Below, in pieces: positions 18,301 through 26,704 of a DNA stretch of 64,000 bases. How positions within the stretch are numbered: position 1 is the first letter of the stretch; each line of letters opens with the position of its first letter. Both the position numbers and the translations under genes were made by a program. This DNA comes from an uncultured Clostridia bacterium (GTDB lineage: Bacteria; Bacillota; Clostridia; Oscillospirales; Acutalibacteraceae), in the NCBI GenBank assembly GCA_947627135.1, contig CANQUV010000001.1, forward strand, positions 113,974-177,973, read 5' to 3'. Under the pieces are notes generated by a model, which saw only the letters and a list, made by a program, of their open reading frames with translations, made no database searches and was not told the DNA's origin.

Positions 18301-19886
18301 TCTGCATATTGTATATTTCCATTTTGATCCAACTTACTGTATGCAAGACCGTGTATTGATGCAGAAAAAGCTTCATCTGTACCGGATTTGCCACTTCCGT
18401 CAATCAAACCATTTGAGTTATTTACAAAATAATTAAAATTGGTCAAACGCGAGGTAGCAGAAGCATAAGTACCGTTATGGTCTTCGTCATTATTAACAAA
18501 GTTTCCAAAATACAACGGATAATTCCAAACTGATGAATTATTTTTAGCAATTTTGCTTATTTCATCGTTAAACTTATAGAAAGGATACCAGTTATTTTCT
18601 GCTCCGTTAAAATTGTTAGTACCTGCTTTTACAGGTTTAAGCCAACTTCCTTCTAACTCCTTGTCAGACAAATAATCAAAATATGTTGCTTCAACACCTA
18701 AAATATTTTTATTAAAGGTTTTTGAGTTATTATCAAAATTATTCTCAGCATAATAATCATAATATTCTGATAAGGCATTAGCTTTTTCTATCCAATAATC
18801 TGTACTGCTAACAGACATTACATAGCAAGGTTCGTTATATTTACCCTGTTCAGGTACTACCGTTCGACTTGATACCTGTGTATTAGTAGATTGAGTACGC
18901 CTAAACATTATGGTTGCACCTTTCGGTACCTGAACCGTATAAAATCCTCTTTCTCCCTCTACGGCGGTCATTTGTACCGTATTGCTAATAAAATCTGCAT
19001 AATCGTATGTTACCCACGGAGCTGCACCTGTTGATGAGTACCAGTTTAAGTTATACAAATATATAGTAACCATTTCTACATTACTGTCATTAGGTGACCA
19101 TTGATATTTATATCTGCTTAAAGTTGCAACATTACCGCTTTGAACATATATTTCATTTGCACCGTTTTCTCTGCTTGTAAGGTCAACGGACGCATCATAA
19201 AGTATATAAGGACTTGCAGCCCATTTAGTTGACGTTGTATTTGATGAATTCCATACATATAAACTGTTGTTTGTTGACGGAATAACCAAATCTTTTGTTT
19301 GTGCTGCATTGGTACCGTTGCTGAAAATTATGTTATCATAATTTTCAGGAACATCATAGTAGTAATAGTTTGTACCGGAAATTTGTTCCATACGAACCCC
19401 GGGGAAAACATCATTTTTACTACTGCCGGTCCATGCGTATGCATATACATTGGCCCAGTTTGAAGTGTTTTGAAAATAAACCCTTGTGCAATTTTCGGCA
19501 GAGGCCGTATCAGGAAATTTTGTATTTTTTCTTGCAACAAATAAGTTTATTTTATCTGCGCCGTTGGCTGCGGAAGGTGTTTGAACAGAACACAGGTTAC
19601 TTTTTGCTCCTACATTATAAGTACACACTTGATTCGACAAAATAGTTGTGCCTTTAACAAAAGATGCATACAAATCGTATGTAGCACTTGATGAAACATT
19701 CCAGTTGGTATTTCTTGAAGTATCAATATAGAATATTTCTCCTGAATGCGCCGGCTCCCCTGCAGCTGCGTAAACATTGTTTACAGAAAACATTGAAATC
19801 ATACTTGCAAAAACAACAGATAAAATTAACAAAAACGGTAAAATTTTACCTGAAAGAAAGTATGATTTCTTTACATAATTCCGCAA
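15330..19886 (-). CDS. Large pilus tip adhesin with CBM26-like starch-binding module and fibro-slime domain
   Basis: 1518 residues. Signal peptide 1-40; a beta module (about 48-130); a CBM26-like module (135-215) sharing its order of motifs with the CBM26 of the amylase at 4730-7816 (VYFQNTSNW, VYAYAW, FPGVRM, YYYYDVP, IIFSNG); a third beta module (about 268-360); a fibro-slime/PA14-like domain (about 560-765; NFKGDDDVWVYI, LDLGGVH); pilin-type beta domains, one FctA-like (about 1197-1355); a CnaB domain (1361-1455; Lys in KVTVNK, Glu in CLVES); and a C-terminal anchor with IPEASGSG in place of LPXTG, a helix and KRRMK. The start is TTG 19886, 8 nt after AGGAGG. First gene of the pilus operon. 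Starch as ligand is an inference from the CBM26 similarity. Confidence 0.88.
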   Translation of the reverse strand: MRNYVKKSYFLSGKILPFLLILSVVFASMISMFSVNNVYAAAGEPAHSGEIFYIDTSRNTNWNVSSSATYDLYASFVKGTTILSNQVCTYNVGAKSNLCSVQTPSAANGADKINLFVARKNTKFPDTASAENCTRVYFQNTSNWANVYAYAWTGSSKNDVFPGVRMEQISGTNYYYYDVPENYDNIIFSNGTNAAQTKDLVIPSTNNSLYVWNSSNTTSTKWAASPYILYDASVDLTSRENGANEIYVQSGNVATLSRYKYQWSPNDSNVEMVTIYLYNLNWYSSTGAAPWVTYDYADFISNTVQMTAVEGERGFYTVQVPKGATIMFRRTQSTNTQVSSRTVVPEQGKYNEPCYVMSVSSTDYWIEKANALSEYYDYYAENNFDNNSKTFNKNILGVEATYFDYLSDKELEGSWLKPVKAGTNNFNGAENNWYPFYKFNDEISKIAKNNSSVWNYPLYFGNFVNNDEDHNGTYASATSRLTNFNYFVNNSNGLIDGSGKSGTDEAFSASIHGLAYSKLDQNGNIQYADGGSSNSHTMPYFDSKWLNDTKVNGKSIGKTVKSYFPFEATQSADGVTKYIFNSASSTDSRKDNVYFTWDKNGNPETVNYGYGNSYSVKDGLSDFMYNTASGYGLFPFNNTSSENANNPGNGNLDYGFGARLDIEFRVPENGKLANGQDVTFNFKGDDDVWVYITDPDTNESKLALDLGGVHKQTVGNINFNTMKATDEDVNEFSSGKYALDRIYISATGDYTNWGPTMRVWAWTGSNGEWYTPIYDSSVGKYYIYKSQLGSSNNALSTKTTFKVAKDTSWSAQTGEYSLNDYYGYNTYLDNMSYKDGGSKLTYKAKTTRDIGFEKNTSGTYKHLDPNKTYKMTVFYMERGMIESNFNIDFTMTPANNDVKVNKEVRTQVIDDSGVTTDIVNHALVNAVKENSSFSFIPYENGKQVSGSDTYTYTVNEGAKQYVSVSNPTFKLSDGDTADFDGEFTQGNSIHFEEKVGSGIQYNTTWEVHDVKNDTLISKSDEGTSSTSNKPFNLINPQNSHNDAEFLVNFINTPETADVSLTKLVQDKDGSELSDNTDTFAFYVTVDLNDGKGFKPYALQYRYVSKDDEGNNITEIRNARARDGYLTFSTGDNITLLDIPVGAKIKIVEGTKAGYIPVECTVTGSDVNSNNFSKDRTVEVTVVADTDIVFTNKQNPTTASLSAVKLLDDENYTGSLFSFNLEGLAATTYTDSTSNEVTTQDLTGQSLTINSVQNGNISFVNNTSTNEILNFKAAGVYRYKLYEKTMTDNPDNAYITDSSIYLAEITVTENGASLVPGDSVYYKTPDTVTSETSDDELQKYFSDEYKITETPTPVFSNTTQKGKVTVNKTNQNSEDLSGVEFTIYKTTGENGELGDVYMLDKTDENGQIVFDNIQIFKDGYQSSGNPEYQWYCLVESSPKDGYSINAEKHYFKLPMSGDDGDLHYDLTYSYVNGKVIIPEASGSGMNGFIVAGALIIGLCLVSFIGYMFFLNKFTKRRMK

Positions 19887-20502
19887 AAATTTTTCCTCCT
19901 TTTTTCATATATTTCGGCATAAGCCGTTATTATAAAATCAAATTGTTAAAATGGACATTTTTAGGGAGAATTTAAACAATCTGATTTTAAGGCAAATTGA
20001 CTAAAAGTACATAAGTTACTTTAATTGTTTTATAAAAAATATATTAATAAAATCTAAAAATTCAACTAAAGAACATAAAATATATTATAGCATAAAATAA
20101 TTATTTTTCAATATTTTTTTAACAATTTTTACCTAAAATTTTAAAAACAATAAAGCACCTGCTAAATGCAGATGCTTTAATGCACCAAAAATAAAAAAGA
20201 AAGGAGATTGTGTATGGCAAAATAACAATCTGCAAATAAAAAACAAAATTAACAAATAAAACAGTTTGATTTTGATTACAATATAATTATAATATATATT
20301 ACACAGAATTTCAAGAGATTTTTTAAAAATTTTATAAATAAATATATATTTTTTATACTTTTGCTTTTATAATCAAATTATAATTAATATACTTTTACAC
20401 AAATATACTTTTACACAAAAGAAAATAACCCCGTAAAGGGGTTATTTTTATATACATACTATAAATATTAATTCAAAAATCTGTAAGATTTACTTTTTCA
20501 TT
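19887..20502. other. Intergenic region between pilus operon and accA
   Basis: Very AT-rich. It contains TATAAT on the minus strand (19934-19929) at a sensible distance for the pilus operon but no good -35; a small CGGC-ATAA-GCCG hairpin (about 19916-19927) before the adhesin Shine-Dalgarno; an imperfect hairpin around 20157-20180; and AAAGGAGA plus a three-codon ATG-GCA-AAA-TAA within a 7-bp inverted repeat (20205-20231). No protein-coding gene is seen. Confidence 0.5.
20424..20446 (-). terminator. Terminator of the fatty acid operon
   Basis: Perfect 9-bp stem AATAACCCC / GGGGTTATT with a GTAAA loop, about 55 nt past accA. On the minus strand TTTTCTTTTG follows. T-runs on both sides suggest it works in both directions. 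Confidence 0.8.
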
Positions 20503-21309
20503 TTAATTATTTTCTTCGATGGATATTTCGGAATAATTTCCTATCCTTCTGTATCTGTTATATCTATTATTTAAAAGTTCTTCTGTTGATACCGCCATAT
20601 TCTTTTCAAATGTTCTGCTGATCAGAAGTTTAAGACTTTCAAACATATTTTGATTATCAGCTTTCGGCTCTCTTACTATTCTTTCAATAACGCCTAAATC
20701 AAACAAGTCTTTTGCTGTCATTTTAAGACATTCAGCAGCTTCAGCCGCCTTTGAACTGTCTTTCCAAAGAATACTCGCACATCCCTCTGGCGATATTACC
20801 GAATAAACCGAGTTTTCAAGCATCCATACTTCGTCTGCTACTGCCAATGCCAAAGCTCCTCCGCTTCCGCCTTCGCCTATTAATATAGATAAAATCGGAG
20901 TTTTTAAAGTCATCATTTCCATAAGGTTTTCTGCAATTGCCTGTCCCTGACCTCTCTCCTCCGCTCCAATTCCGCAAAAGGCTCCGCTTGTATCTACAAA
21001 GCAGAGTACAGGCCGATGAAATTTCTCAGCCTGTTTCATAAGTCTTAAAGCTTTTCTGTATCCCTCAGGATGCGCTGAACCAAAGTTGCGTTCCATTCTT
21101 TCTTTTGTATTTCTTCCTTTTTCAAGTCCGATTACGGTTATCGGCATATCATAAAGCATAGCAATTCCGCCTACTACCGCCTTATCATCTGAAAATCGTC
21201 TGTCGCCGTGACATTCAAAAAAGCTATCTGAAAAAAGATGAGAGATATAGTCAACTGACATTAATTTTTTGGCGTCTCGAGCAGCGAGCACCTTATCATA
21301 AGCTGACAT
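20503..21309 (-). CDS. accA: Acetyl-CoA carboxylase carboxyltransferase subunit alpha
   Basis: 268-residue crotonase-fold carboxyltransferase alpha subunit. It has the GLEKGRNTKERMERNFG segment, SAHPEGYRKALRLM, CFVDTSGAFCGIGAEERGQ, the oxyanion-type GEGGSGGALAL and PEGCASILWKD. With AccD it transfers carboxyl from carboxybiotin to acetyl-CoA, giving malonyl-CoA. It is shorter than the E. coli protein at the N-terminus, as is common in Clostridia. The ATG abuts the accD stop directly, so the subunits are translationally coupled. Last gene of the cluster. Confidence 0.96.
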   Translation of the reverse strand: MSAYDKVLAARDAKKLMSVDYISHLFSDSFFECHGDRRFSDDKAVVGGIAMLYDMPITVIGLEKGRNTKERMERNFGSAHPEGYRKALRLMKQAEKFHRPVLCFVDTSGAFCGIGAEERGQGQAIAENLMEMMTLKTPILSILIGEGGSGGALALAVADEVWMLENSVYSVISPEGCASILWKDSSKAAEAAECLKMTAKDLFDLGVIERIVREPKADNQNMFESLKLLISRTFEKNMAVSTEELLNNRYNRYRRIGNYSEISIEENN

Positions 21310-22185
21310 TTATTCTCCCTCCTTTGAGCTATAATTATGTAAAGACAAGAGCTTTACTATTGTTTTCTTTAAATCTTCTCTTTTTACTACTGCGTCAATA
21401 AATCCTTTCTCTAAAACAAACTCCGCTGTCTGAAAATCTTTTGGCAGTTTCTGGCGAATCGTCTGCTCAATTACTCTGGGTCCTGCAAATGCAATAAGTG
21501 CATTTGGCTCTGAAAGTATAATATCTCCCTCCATAGCAAACGAGGCGGTAACTCCGCCTGTGGTTGGGTCTGTTAAAACTGTTATATATAAAAGACCTGC
21601 GTCGCTATGTCGTTTAACTGCACCTGATGTTTTTGCCATCTGCATAAGGGACATTATCCCCTCCTGCATTCTTGCTCCGCCTGATACAGTACATACAACA
21701 ACAGGTAAATTATTTTCTGTTGCATACTCAAAGGCTCTGGTGATTTTTTCACCTGTTACTGTTCCCATACTCCCCATTATAAATTCCGGATTCATCACGC
21801 ATAGCACAACATCAATACCTTCCATTAATGCTCTGCCTGTTACAACAGATTCCATTTCGCCTGTTTTTAACTTTGCATCAGCAAGCTTTTTATCATAATT
21901 GGGAAAATCTAAAATATTTTTGCTTTCAAGCTCTTTATCAAATTCTTTAAATGAGTTTTTGTCTGTTAAAAGTGTTATTCTTTCTCTTGCGTTCATTTTA
22001 AAATGATGACCGCATTTTGTACAAACATTTAGATTTTCTTCCATATCCGTTGCAAGAAGCATTGTATTGCAGGCAGGACACTTTATCCACATCGCATCAG
22101 GAACAAACGGTCTGTTATTTTGCTTTGAATTATCTACTGTTGATTCCAGTTCATTTTTTGGCTTTATAAAAGTAAAAAAATCCAA
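21310..22185 (-). CDS. accD: Acetyl-CoA carboxylase carboxyltransferase subunit beta
   Basis: 291 residues. An N-terminal zinc ribbon (CPAC near residue 36, CTKCGHHF near residue 56) precedes the crotonase-fold core with [49 protein letters not shown] and [13 protein letters not shown]. It forms the alpha2-beta2 carboxyltransferase with AccA. It lies 19 nt after accC and directly before accA. Confidence 0.96.
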   Translation of the reverse strand: MDFFTFIKPKNELESTVDNSKQNNRPFVPDAMWIKCPACNTMLLATDMEENLNVCTKCGHHFKMNARERITLLTDKNSFKEFDKELESKNILDFPNYDKKLADAKLKTGEMESVVTGRALMEGIDVVLCVMNPEFIMGSMGTVTGEKITRAFEYATENNLPVVVCTVSGGARMQEGIMSLMQMAKTSGAVKRHSDAGLLYITVLTDPTTGGVTASFAMEGDIILSEPNALIAFAGPRVIEQTIRQKLPKDFQTAEFVLEKGFIDAVVKREDLKKTIVKLLSLHNYSSKEGE

Positions 22186-22204
22186 TATAACTCTCCTCTA
22201 TCCT

Positions 22205-23560
22205 TTAATCTTTTTCTTTTCGTCTTTCTTCAAAATCAACCATAAAATCTGTTGTATATGTTCCGTCAACAAATTTTTCGTCAGACAAAATTCCCAGCAT
22301 TAAATCTCGATTATGTTTAACGCCGTCAATATTTAATTCCGACAACGCCATTTTCATTTTTCTGATAGCCGTTTCTCTTGTTCTGCCCTGAACGATCAAT
22401 TTTCCTATCATTGAATCATAAAACGGCGGAACTGTATAATCCTGATAAATTGCCGTATCGAACCGTACAAATGAACCTCCCGGCAAATGGAGCTTTGTAA
22501 TTTTACCGCAGCTTGGACGAAAATCAAAATCAGGATCTTCTGCATTTATACGACACTCAATTGCATGACCGTGCATAAAAATACTATCCTGAGTTCTTGA
22601 AAGCTTTGCTCCTGCCGCAACTCTTATCTGCCATTGAACGATATCAAGTCCTGTTACCATTTCGGTAACTCCGTGTTCAACCTGCAAACGAGTGTTCATT
22701 TCCATAAAATAAAAGTTTTTATCTTTATCAAGCAAAAATTCAACTGTACCTACGCTATTGTAATTTACGGCTTTTGCCGCCTTGACTGACGCCTTAAACA
22801 TTTGATTACGAATTTCTTCCGTAATAGCACTGCTGGGACTTTCTTCAATGAGTTTTTGATTTTTTCTCTGTACTGAACATTCACGCTCTCCAAGACAAAC
22901 AACATTTCCGTATTTATCGCATAAAAGCTGCATTTCAATATGTTTTACCGGAAACAAAAACTTCTCTATATACAATGCTCCGTCACCAAAAGCACTTTCA
23001 GCTTCGGCATGAGCCTGATTATATGCATTATTAAATTCTTCTATTGAATCTACTCTTCGGATACCTCTTCCGCCACCGCCTGAACGAGCCTTAATAAGAA
23101 GTGGAAAACCGATTTTTTCTGCTTCTTCTCTGGCTTGTTCAAGACTTTCAAGAACATCTGTACCGGGTGTTACCGGTACACCGGCATTACGCATAGTTTT
23201 GCGGGCCATATCCTTATCTCCCAAAAGAGATATCATTTTTGATGTAGGCCCAATAAATTCTATATTACATTGTTCGCAAAGTGAAACAAATTTAGCATTT
23301 TCGGAAAGAAGTCCGTAGCCGGGATGAATAGCCTGTGCTCCGCTTTCAATGGCAACTGTTAAAATTGCAGGAATATTAAGATAACTCTCTGATACTTTTG
23401 CCGGACCTATACAGTAGCTTTCATCTGCAAGTTGTACATGCATTGAGTCTTTATCAGCCTCTGAATAAATGGCTACTGTTGAAATTCCCATTTCACGGCA
23501 AGCCCTTATTATTCTTACTGCTATTTCACCACGGTTTGCAATCAATATTTTTGAAAACAA
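22205..23560 (-). CDS. accC: Acetyl-CoA carboxylase, biotin carboxylase subunit
   Basis: 451-residue ATP-grasp biotin carboxylase: N-terminal KILIANRGEIAVRIIRACRE, the Gly-rich lid SGGGGRGIRRV, the ECSVQRKNQKLIEE stretch, FYFMEMNTRLQVEHGVTE with the catalytic residues, and the C-terminal ECRINAEDP. It carboxylates the biotin of AccB using ATP and bicarbonate. A 164-nt gap separates it from the upstream fabZ, the widest gap within the cluster, and may hold extra regulation. Confidence 0.97.
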   Translation of the reverse strand: MFSKILIANRGEIAVRIIRACREMGISTVAIYSEADKDSMHVQLADESYCIGPAKVSESYLNIPAILTVAIESGAQAIHPGYGLLSENAKFVSLCEQCNIEFIGPTSKMISLLGDKDMARKTMRNAGVPVTPGTDVLESLEQAREEAEKIGFPLLIKARSGGGGRGIRRVDSIEEFNNAYNQAHAEAESAFGDGALYIEKFLFPVKHIEMQLLCDKYGNVVCLGERECSVQRKNQKLIEESPSSAITEEIRNQMFKASVKAAKAVNYNSVGTVEFLLDKDKNFYFMEMNTRLQVEHGVTEMVTGLDIVQWQIRVAAGAKLSRTQDSIFMHGHAIECRINAEDPDFDFRPSCGKITKLHLPGGSFVRFDTAIYQDYTVPPFYDSMIGKLIVQGRTRETAIRKMKMALSELNIDGVKHNRDLMLGILSDEKFVDGTYTTDFMVDFEERRKEKD

Positions 23561-23724
23561 TTTATGTCACATCCAAATTATTCTTTATACTTATGTAAAA
23601 TTAAAATGTTTTAACATTATTCGGGCAAATTTTATTTTTTCAAGACAGAAGATAAAGAAAGTCTTATATCGGTCATGAAAGAAAATGCCGTACAGCACAA
23701 ATTTTACCCGAAAATTATAAGATT

Positions 23725-24156
23725 TTAATCAGAATCAGTATTATTTTCAATCAGTGCAAAAGATAGCTCGGCAGAAACACACAGCTTTCCGTTTACATAA
23801 CCTTTTGCATCTATAAAGTAAAAGGAACCTCTGTTTTTTGTAAGGGTGCAAACACTCTCTAATGTATCTCCGGGTTTTACAACATTTTTAAACTTAACAT
23901 TGTTCATTTTTGTAAAATAAGGAGTACAGCCTTTTGCTTTATCCGAAAGCAGTACACAGCTTGATTGACCCATCATTTCACAAAGGATCACTCCCGGTAC
24001 AACAGGATTTCCGGGGAAATGTCCTTTTAAAAAAAATTCTTCGCCTGTTATTGTATATTTGCCTTTTGAAGTACTTTCGTCAAAAATTTCTGCCTCATCT
24101 ACTAAAAGCATATTATCACGATGAGGTAAAATTTCCATAATTTCTTGTTTATTCAT
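23725..24156 (-). CDS. fabZ: 3-hydroxyacyl-[acyl-carrier-protein] dehydratase FabZ
   Basis: 143-residue hot-dog-fold dehydratase. It has LPHRDNMLLVDEA, catalytic His in GHFPGNPVVPGVI and the nearby Glu in ILCEMMGQ. It removes water from 3-hydroxyacyl-ACP in the elongation cycle. It follows accB by 14 nt. Confidence 0.96.
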   Translation of the reverse strand: MNKQEIMEILPHRDNMLLVDEAEIFDESTSKGKYTITGEEFFLKGHFPGNPVVPGVILCEMMGQSSCVLLSDKAKGCTPYFTKMNNVKFKNVVKPGDTLESVCTLTKNRGSFYFIDAKGYVNGKLCVSAELSFALIENNTDSD

Positions 24157-24170
24157 TTCTTTTTCTCCGA

Positions 24171-24647
24171 TTATTTAATTTTGAAAAGGACTTGACCATA
24201 TTCAACGATATCTTCATTATTTACACAGATTTCAGTTATAACTCCGCTCTGTTCTGCTGTTATTTCATTCATAAGCTTCATAGCCTCAATTATGCAGACT
24301 ACATCACCCTTTTCAACTCTTTGTCCCACAGTAACAAAAGGACTGCTGTCGGGAGAAGCCGCTGCATAAAATACCCCTACCATCGGTGATTTTATTGTTT
24401 TACAATTTTCTGTCGCAGACTCTGCCGCAACAGCTGTATTTTTCTCTGAATCCAAAGGCTGAACAGGTGTTTGTAAAGGTATTGCTGTACCTTGAGTTCC
24501 AGTATTTACTGCAAAGTTATTTACTGCCGGACTGCTTGGCTTCTCAAGACGAATACTGCTTCCGTTATCGTCAGTCAATTCCAAAACCGCCAGCTTTGAA
24601 TTTTCTAACATCTCGATCATTTGTTTTATCTGGTCAATTGAATACAT
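24171..24647 (-). CDS. accB: Acetyl-CoA carboxylase biotin carboxyl carrier protein
   Basis: 158 residues: N-terminal helical region, an Ala/Pro/Thr-rich linker (about 37-82) and a biotinyl domain with the EAMKLM motif; K124 should be biotinylated. It carries CO2 between AccC and AccD-AccA. Its need for biotin links it to bioY at 34741 and to a BirA-type biotin ligase/repressor that is not in the window. Confidence 0.95.
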   Translation of the reverse strand: MYSIDQIKQMIEMLENSKLAVLELTDDNGSSIRLEKPSSPAVNNFAVNTGTQGTAIPLQTPVQPLDSEKNTAVAAESATENCKTIKSPMVGVFYAAASPDSSPFVTVGQRVEKGDVVCIIEAMKLMNEITAEQSGVITEICVNNEDIVEYGQVLFKIK

Positions 24648-24678
24648 TTATATTTCAATCCTTTCAAAATAGTGGTTA

Positions 24679-25914
24679 TCATTCGTTGTACGCTTTGAAA
24701 ACCAAACAGGTATCGTGTCCGCCGAAACCCAGATTTGTTGAAGCTGAAACACTAATATCCTTTGCAACAGCTTTATCTGAAATTGTATAGTCAAGGTCAC
24801 ATTCCGGGTCAACATTTTTTGTGCCGATCGTTGGTGGGATTTTTCCCTCTTTAACGGCAAGTACTGCTACAATTGCTTCCACTGCGCCTGTTGCTCCCAA
24901 CATGTGGCCTGTCATTGATTTTGTTGAGCTTATTGATATCTTATATGCCTGCTCACCTAAAGCCTTTTTAATTGCCATTGTTTCTGTAACATCATTCATG
25001 TGTGTACTTGTTCCGTGAGCATTTATATAAATGCTGTCGTTTCCCGATACATTTCCTTCAGCAAAAGCAATTTTGATTGCATTTGCAAGACCTTCAGCTT
25101 CGGGATCGGGAGCTGTTACATGATAAGCGTCACAGGTATTGCCGTAGCCTGCAAATTCCGCATATATTTTTGCTCCTCTTGCCTTTGCATGCTCATATTC
25201 CTCCAGAACAAGCATACCTGCACCCTCACCCATTACAAATCCGTTTCTGTTTACATCAAACGGAATTGACGCACTGGTCGGATCTTCTGTTGTTGAAAGT
25301 GCTTTACAATTTGCAAAACCTGAAATTGTAAGAGGATGAATAACTGCTTCGGCACCTCCTGCAATAATAACATCTGCATAGCCGTCTTTAATGGCGTGGA
25401 AAGCTTCTCCTACTGCATTCGCACCTGTTGCACATGCAGATACAGGAGCCAGCGACGGTCCTTTTGCTTTATATTCCATGGCAATTCTTCCTGCGGCAAT
25501 ATTTCCTATCATTTTGGGAATAAAATGAGGAGATACTTTTCGGGGACCGCCGTTATAAAAATTTTGTGTATTTTCTACAAAGGTATAAAGTCCTCCGATT
25601 CCTGCTCCCACATATACTCCCAGGCGTGTTTCATCAACCGTACCTAAAACCTTACTGTCCTCAACCGCCTGTGCAGCTGCACCTAAAGCATACTGGCAAT
25701 ACATATCAATTTTTCTTGCTTCTCTTTTTTCAATGTATTTAAGGGCGTCAAAATCTTTGACCTCTCCTGCAACATGTACAGGCAGCCCTGATGTATCAAA
25801 TTTTGTGATTGTACCTATTCCGCAAACACCGTCGCACATATTTTTCCATGTTTCATTTATATCGTTACCGACCGGTGTAATTGCACCAAGTCCCGTTACA
25901 ACTACTCTTCTCAT
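24679..25914 (-). CDS. fabF: 3-oxoacyl-[acyl-carrier-protein] synthase II
   Basis: 411-residue condensing enzyme with the Cys-His-His triad: Cys in PVSACATGANA, His in INAHGTSTHMND and His in SMTGHMLGATG. It elongates acyl-ACP with malonyl-ACP. The start is ATG 25914 (MRRVVVTGLG), 16 nt after fabG and behind AAGGAG; an upstream in-frame extension would overlap fabG and lacks family similarity. FabH, which starts the cycle, and acyl carrier protein are not encoded in this cluster. Confidence 0.96.
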   Translation of the reverse strand: MRRVVVTGLGAITPVGNDINETWKNMCDGVCGIGTITKFDTSGLPVHVAGEVKDFDALKYIEKREARKIDMYCQYALGAAAQAVEDSKVLGTVDETRLGVYVGAGIGGLYTFVENTQNFYNGGPRKVSPHFIPKMIGNIAAGRIAMEYKAKGPSLAPVSACATGANAVGEAFHAIKDGYADVIIAGGAEAVIHPLTISGFANCKALSTTEDPTSASIPFDVNRNGFVMGEGAGMLVLEEYEHAKARGAKIYAEFAGYGNTCDAYHVTAPDPEAEGLANAIKIAFAEGNVSGNDSIYINAHGTSTHMNDVTETMAIKKALGEQAYKISISSTKSMTGHMLGATGAVEAIVAVLAVKEGKIPPTIGTKNVDPECDLDYTISDKAVAKDISVSASTNLGFGGHDTCLVFKAYNE

Positions 25915-25930
25915 ATTTAACTCCTTTTTA

Positions 25931-26674
25931 TTACATTGCCATTCCGCCGTCAACACGGATAACCTCACCTGTTACATAAGATGACTCTTCGCTGCAAAGG
26001 AAAGATATAACATTTGCTACATCCTCAGGCAAACCGATTCTCTTCATCGGAATTCCTGCTGACATTTCTTTTCTAACTTTTTCAGGCAGAACTCCCGTCA
26101 TGCTTGTATCAATAAATCCGGGAGCAACTGCATTTACTGTAACACCTCTGCCTGCAAGTTCTTTGGCTACTGATTTTGTCATTCCGATAATTCCCGCTTT
26201 TGATGCTGAATAGTTAGCCTGACCTGCGTTGCCGTTTATACCTACAACTGATGCTACATTTACAATTTTACCGCTTCTTTTTCTCATAAAGTGTGAATAT
26301 GTATGCTTGATCATATTGAACGCACCTTTAAGATTTACGCTGATAACTGCGTCAAAGTCTTTTTCTTCCATTTTTAAAACCAGGTTATCACGGGTAATTC
26401 CTGCGTTATTTACAAGAATATCTATTGAACCAAAGTCCTCAAGAATTTTATCTACTGTTTTCTTTGAGTCTTCAAAGTTTGAAACATCGCAGTAGTAAAG
26501 CTCGGTTTTAACTCCTAAAGCCTCAACCTTTTCTTTAGCCGCTTTACCTTCGTTCTCATCTCCCACATACACAATTGCTATATTGGCACCTAATCCCGCA
26601 AGCTTTAATGCAACTGCTTCTCCTATACCTCTTGAACCACCTGTTACAACGGCTGTTTTATTATCAAGACTCAT
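25931..26674 (-). CDS. fabG: 3-oxoacyl-[acyl-carrier-protein] reductase FabG
   Basis: 247-residue short-chain dehydrogenase. NAD(P)-binding GGSRGIGEAVA, NNAG motif in VNNAGITRDN, catalytic Ser in ASVVGINGN and the YSASK Tyr/Lys pair, ending in VDGGMAM. It reduces 3-oxoacyl-ACP with NADPH. It lies between fabD and fabF in the cluster. Confidence 0.95.
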   Translation of the reverse strand: MSLDNKTAVVTGGSRGIGEAVALKLAGLGANIAIVYVGDENEGKAAKEKVEALGVKTELYYCDVSNFEDSKKTVDKILEDFGSIDILVNNAGITRDNLVLKMEEKDFDAVISVNLKGAFNMIKHTYSHFMRKRSGKIVNVASVVGINGNAGQANYSASKAGIIGMTKSVAKELAGRGVTVNAVAPGFIDTSMTGVLPEKVRKEMSAGIPMKRIGLPEDVANVISFLCSEESSYVTGEVIRVDGGMAM

Positions 26675-26704
26675 ATATATTCTCCTTTATTTTTTATTTA
26701 TACT

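Noticed and set aside
20200..20231. Three-codon frame (ATG GCA AAA TAA) behind AAAGGAGA within a 7-bp inverted repeat
   Set aside because: Could be a minimal leader frame, but it lies 270 nt from any gene start on that strand and no downstream plus-strand gene exists. Kept only as a note in the intergenic entry.
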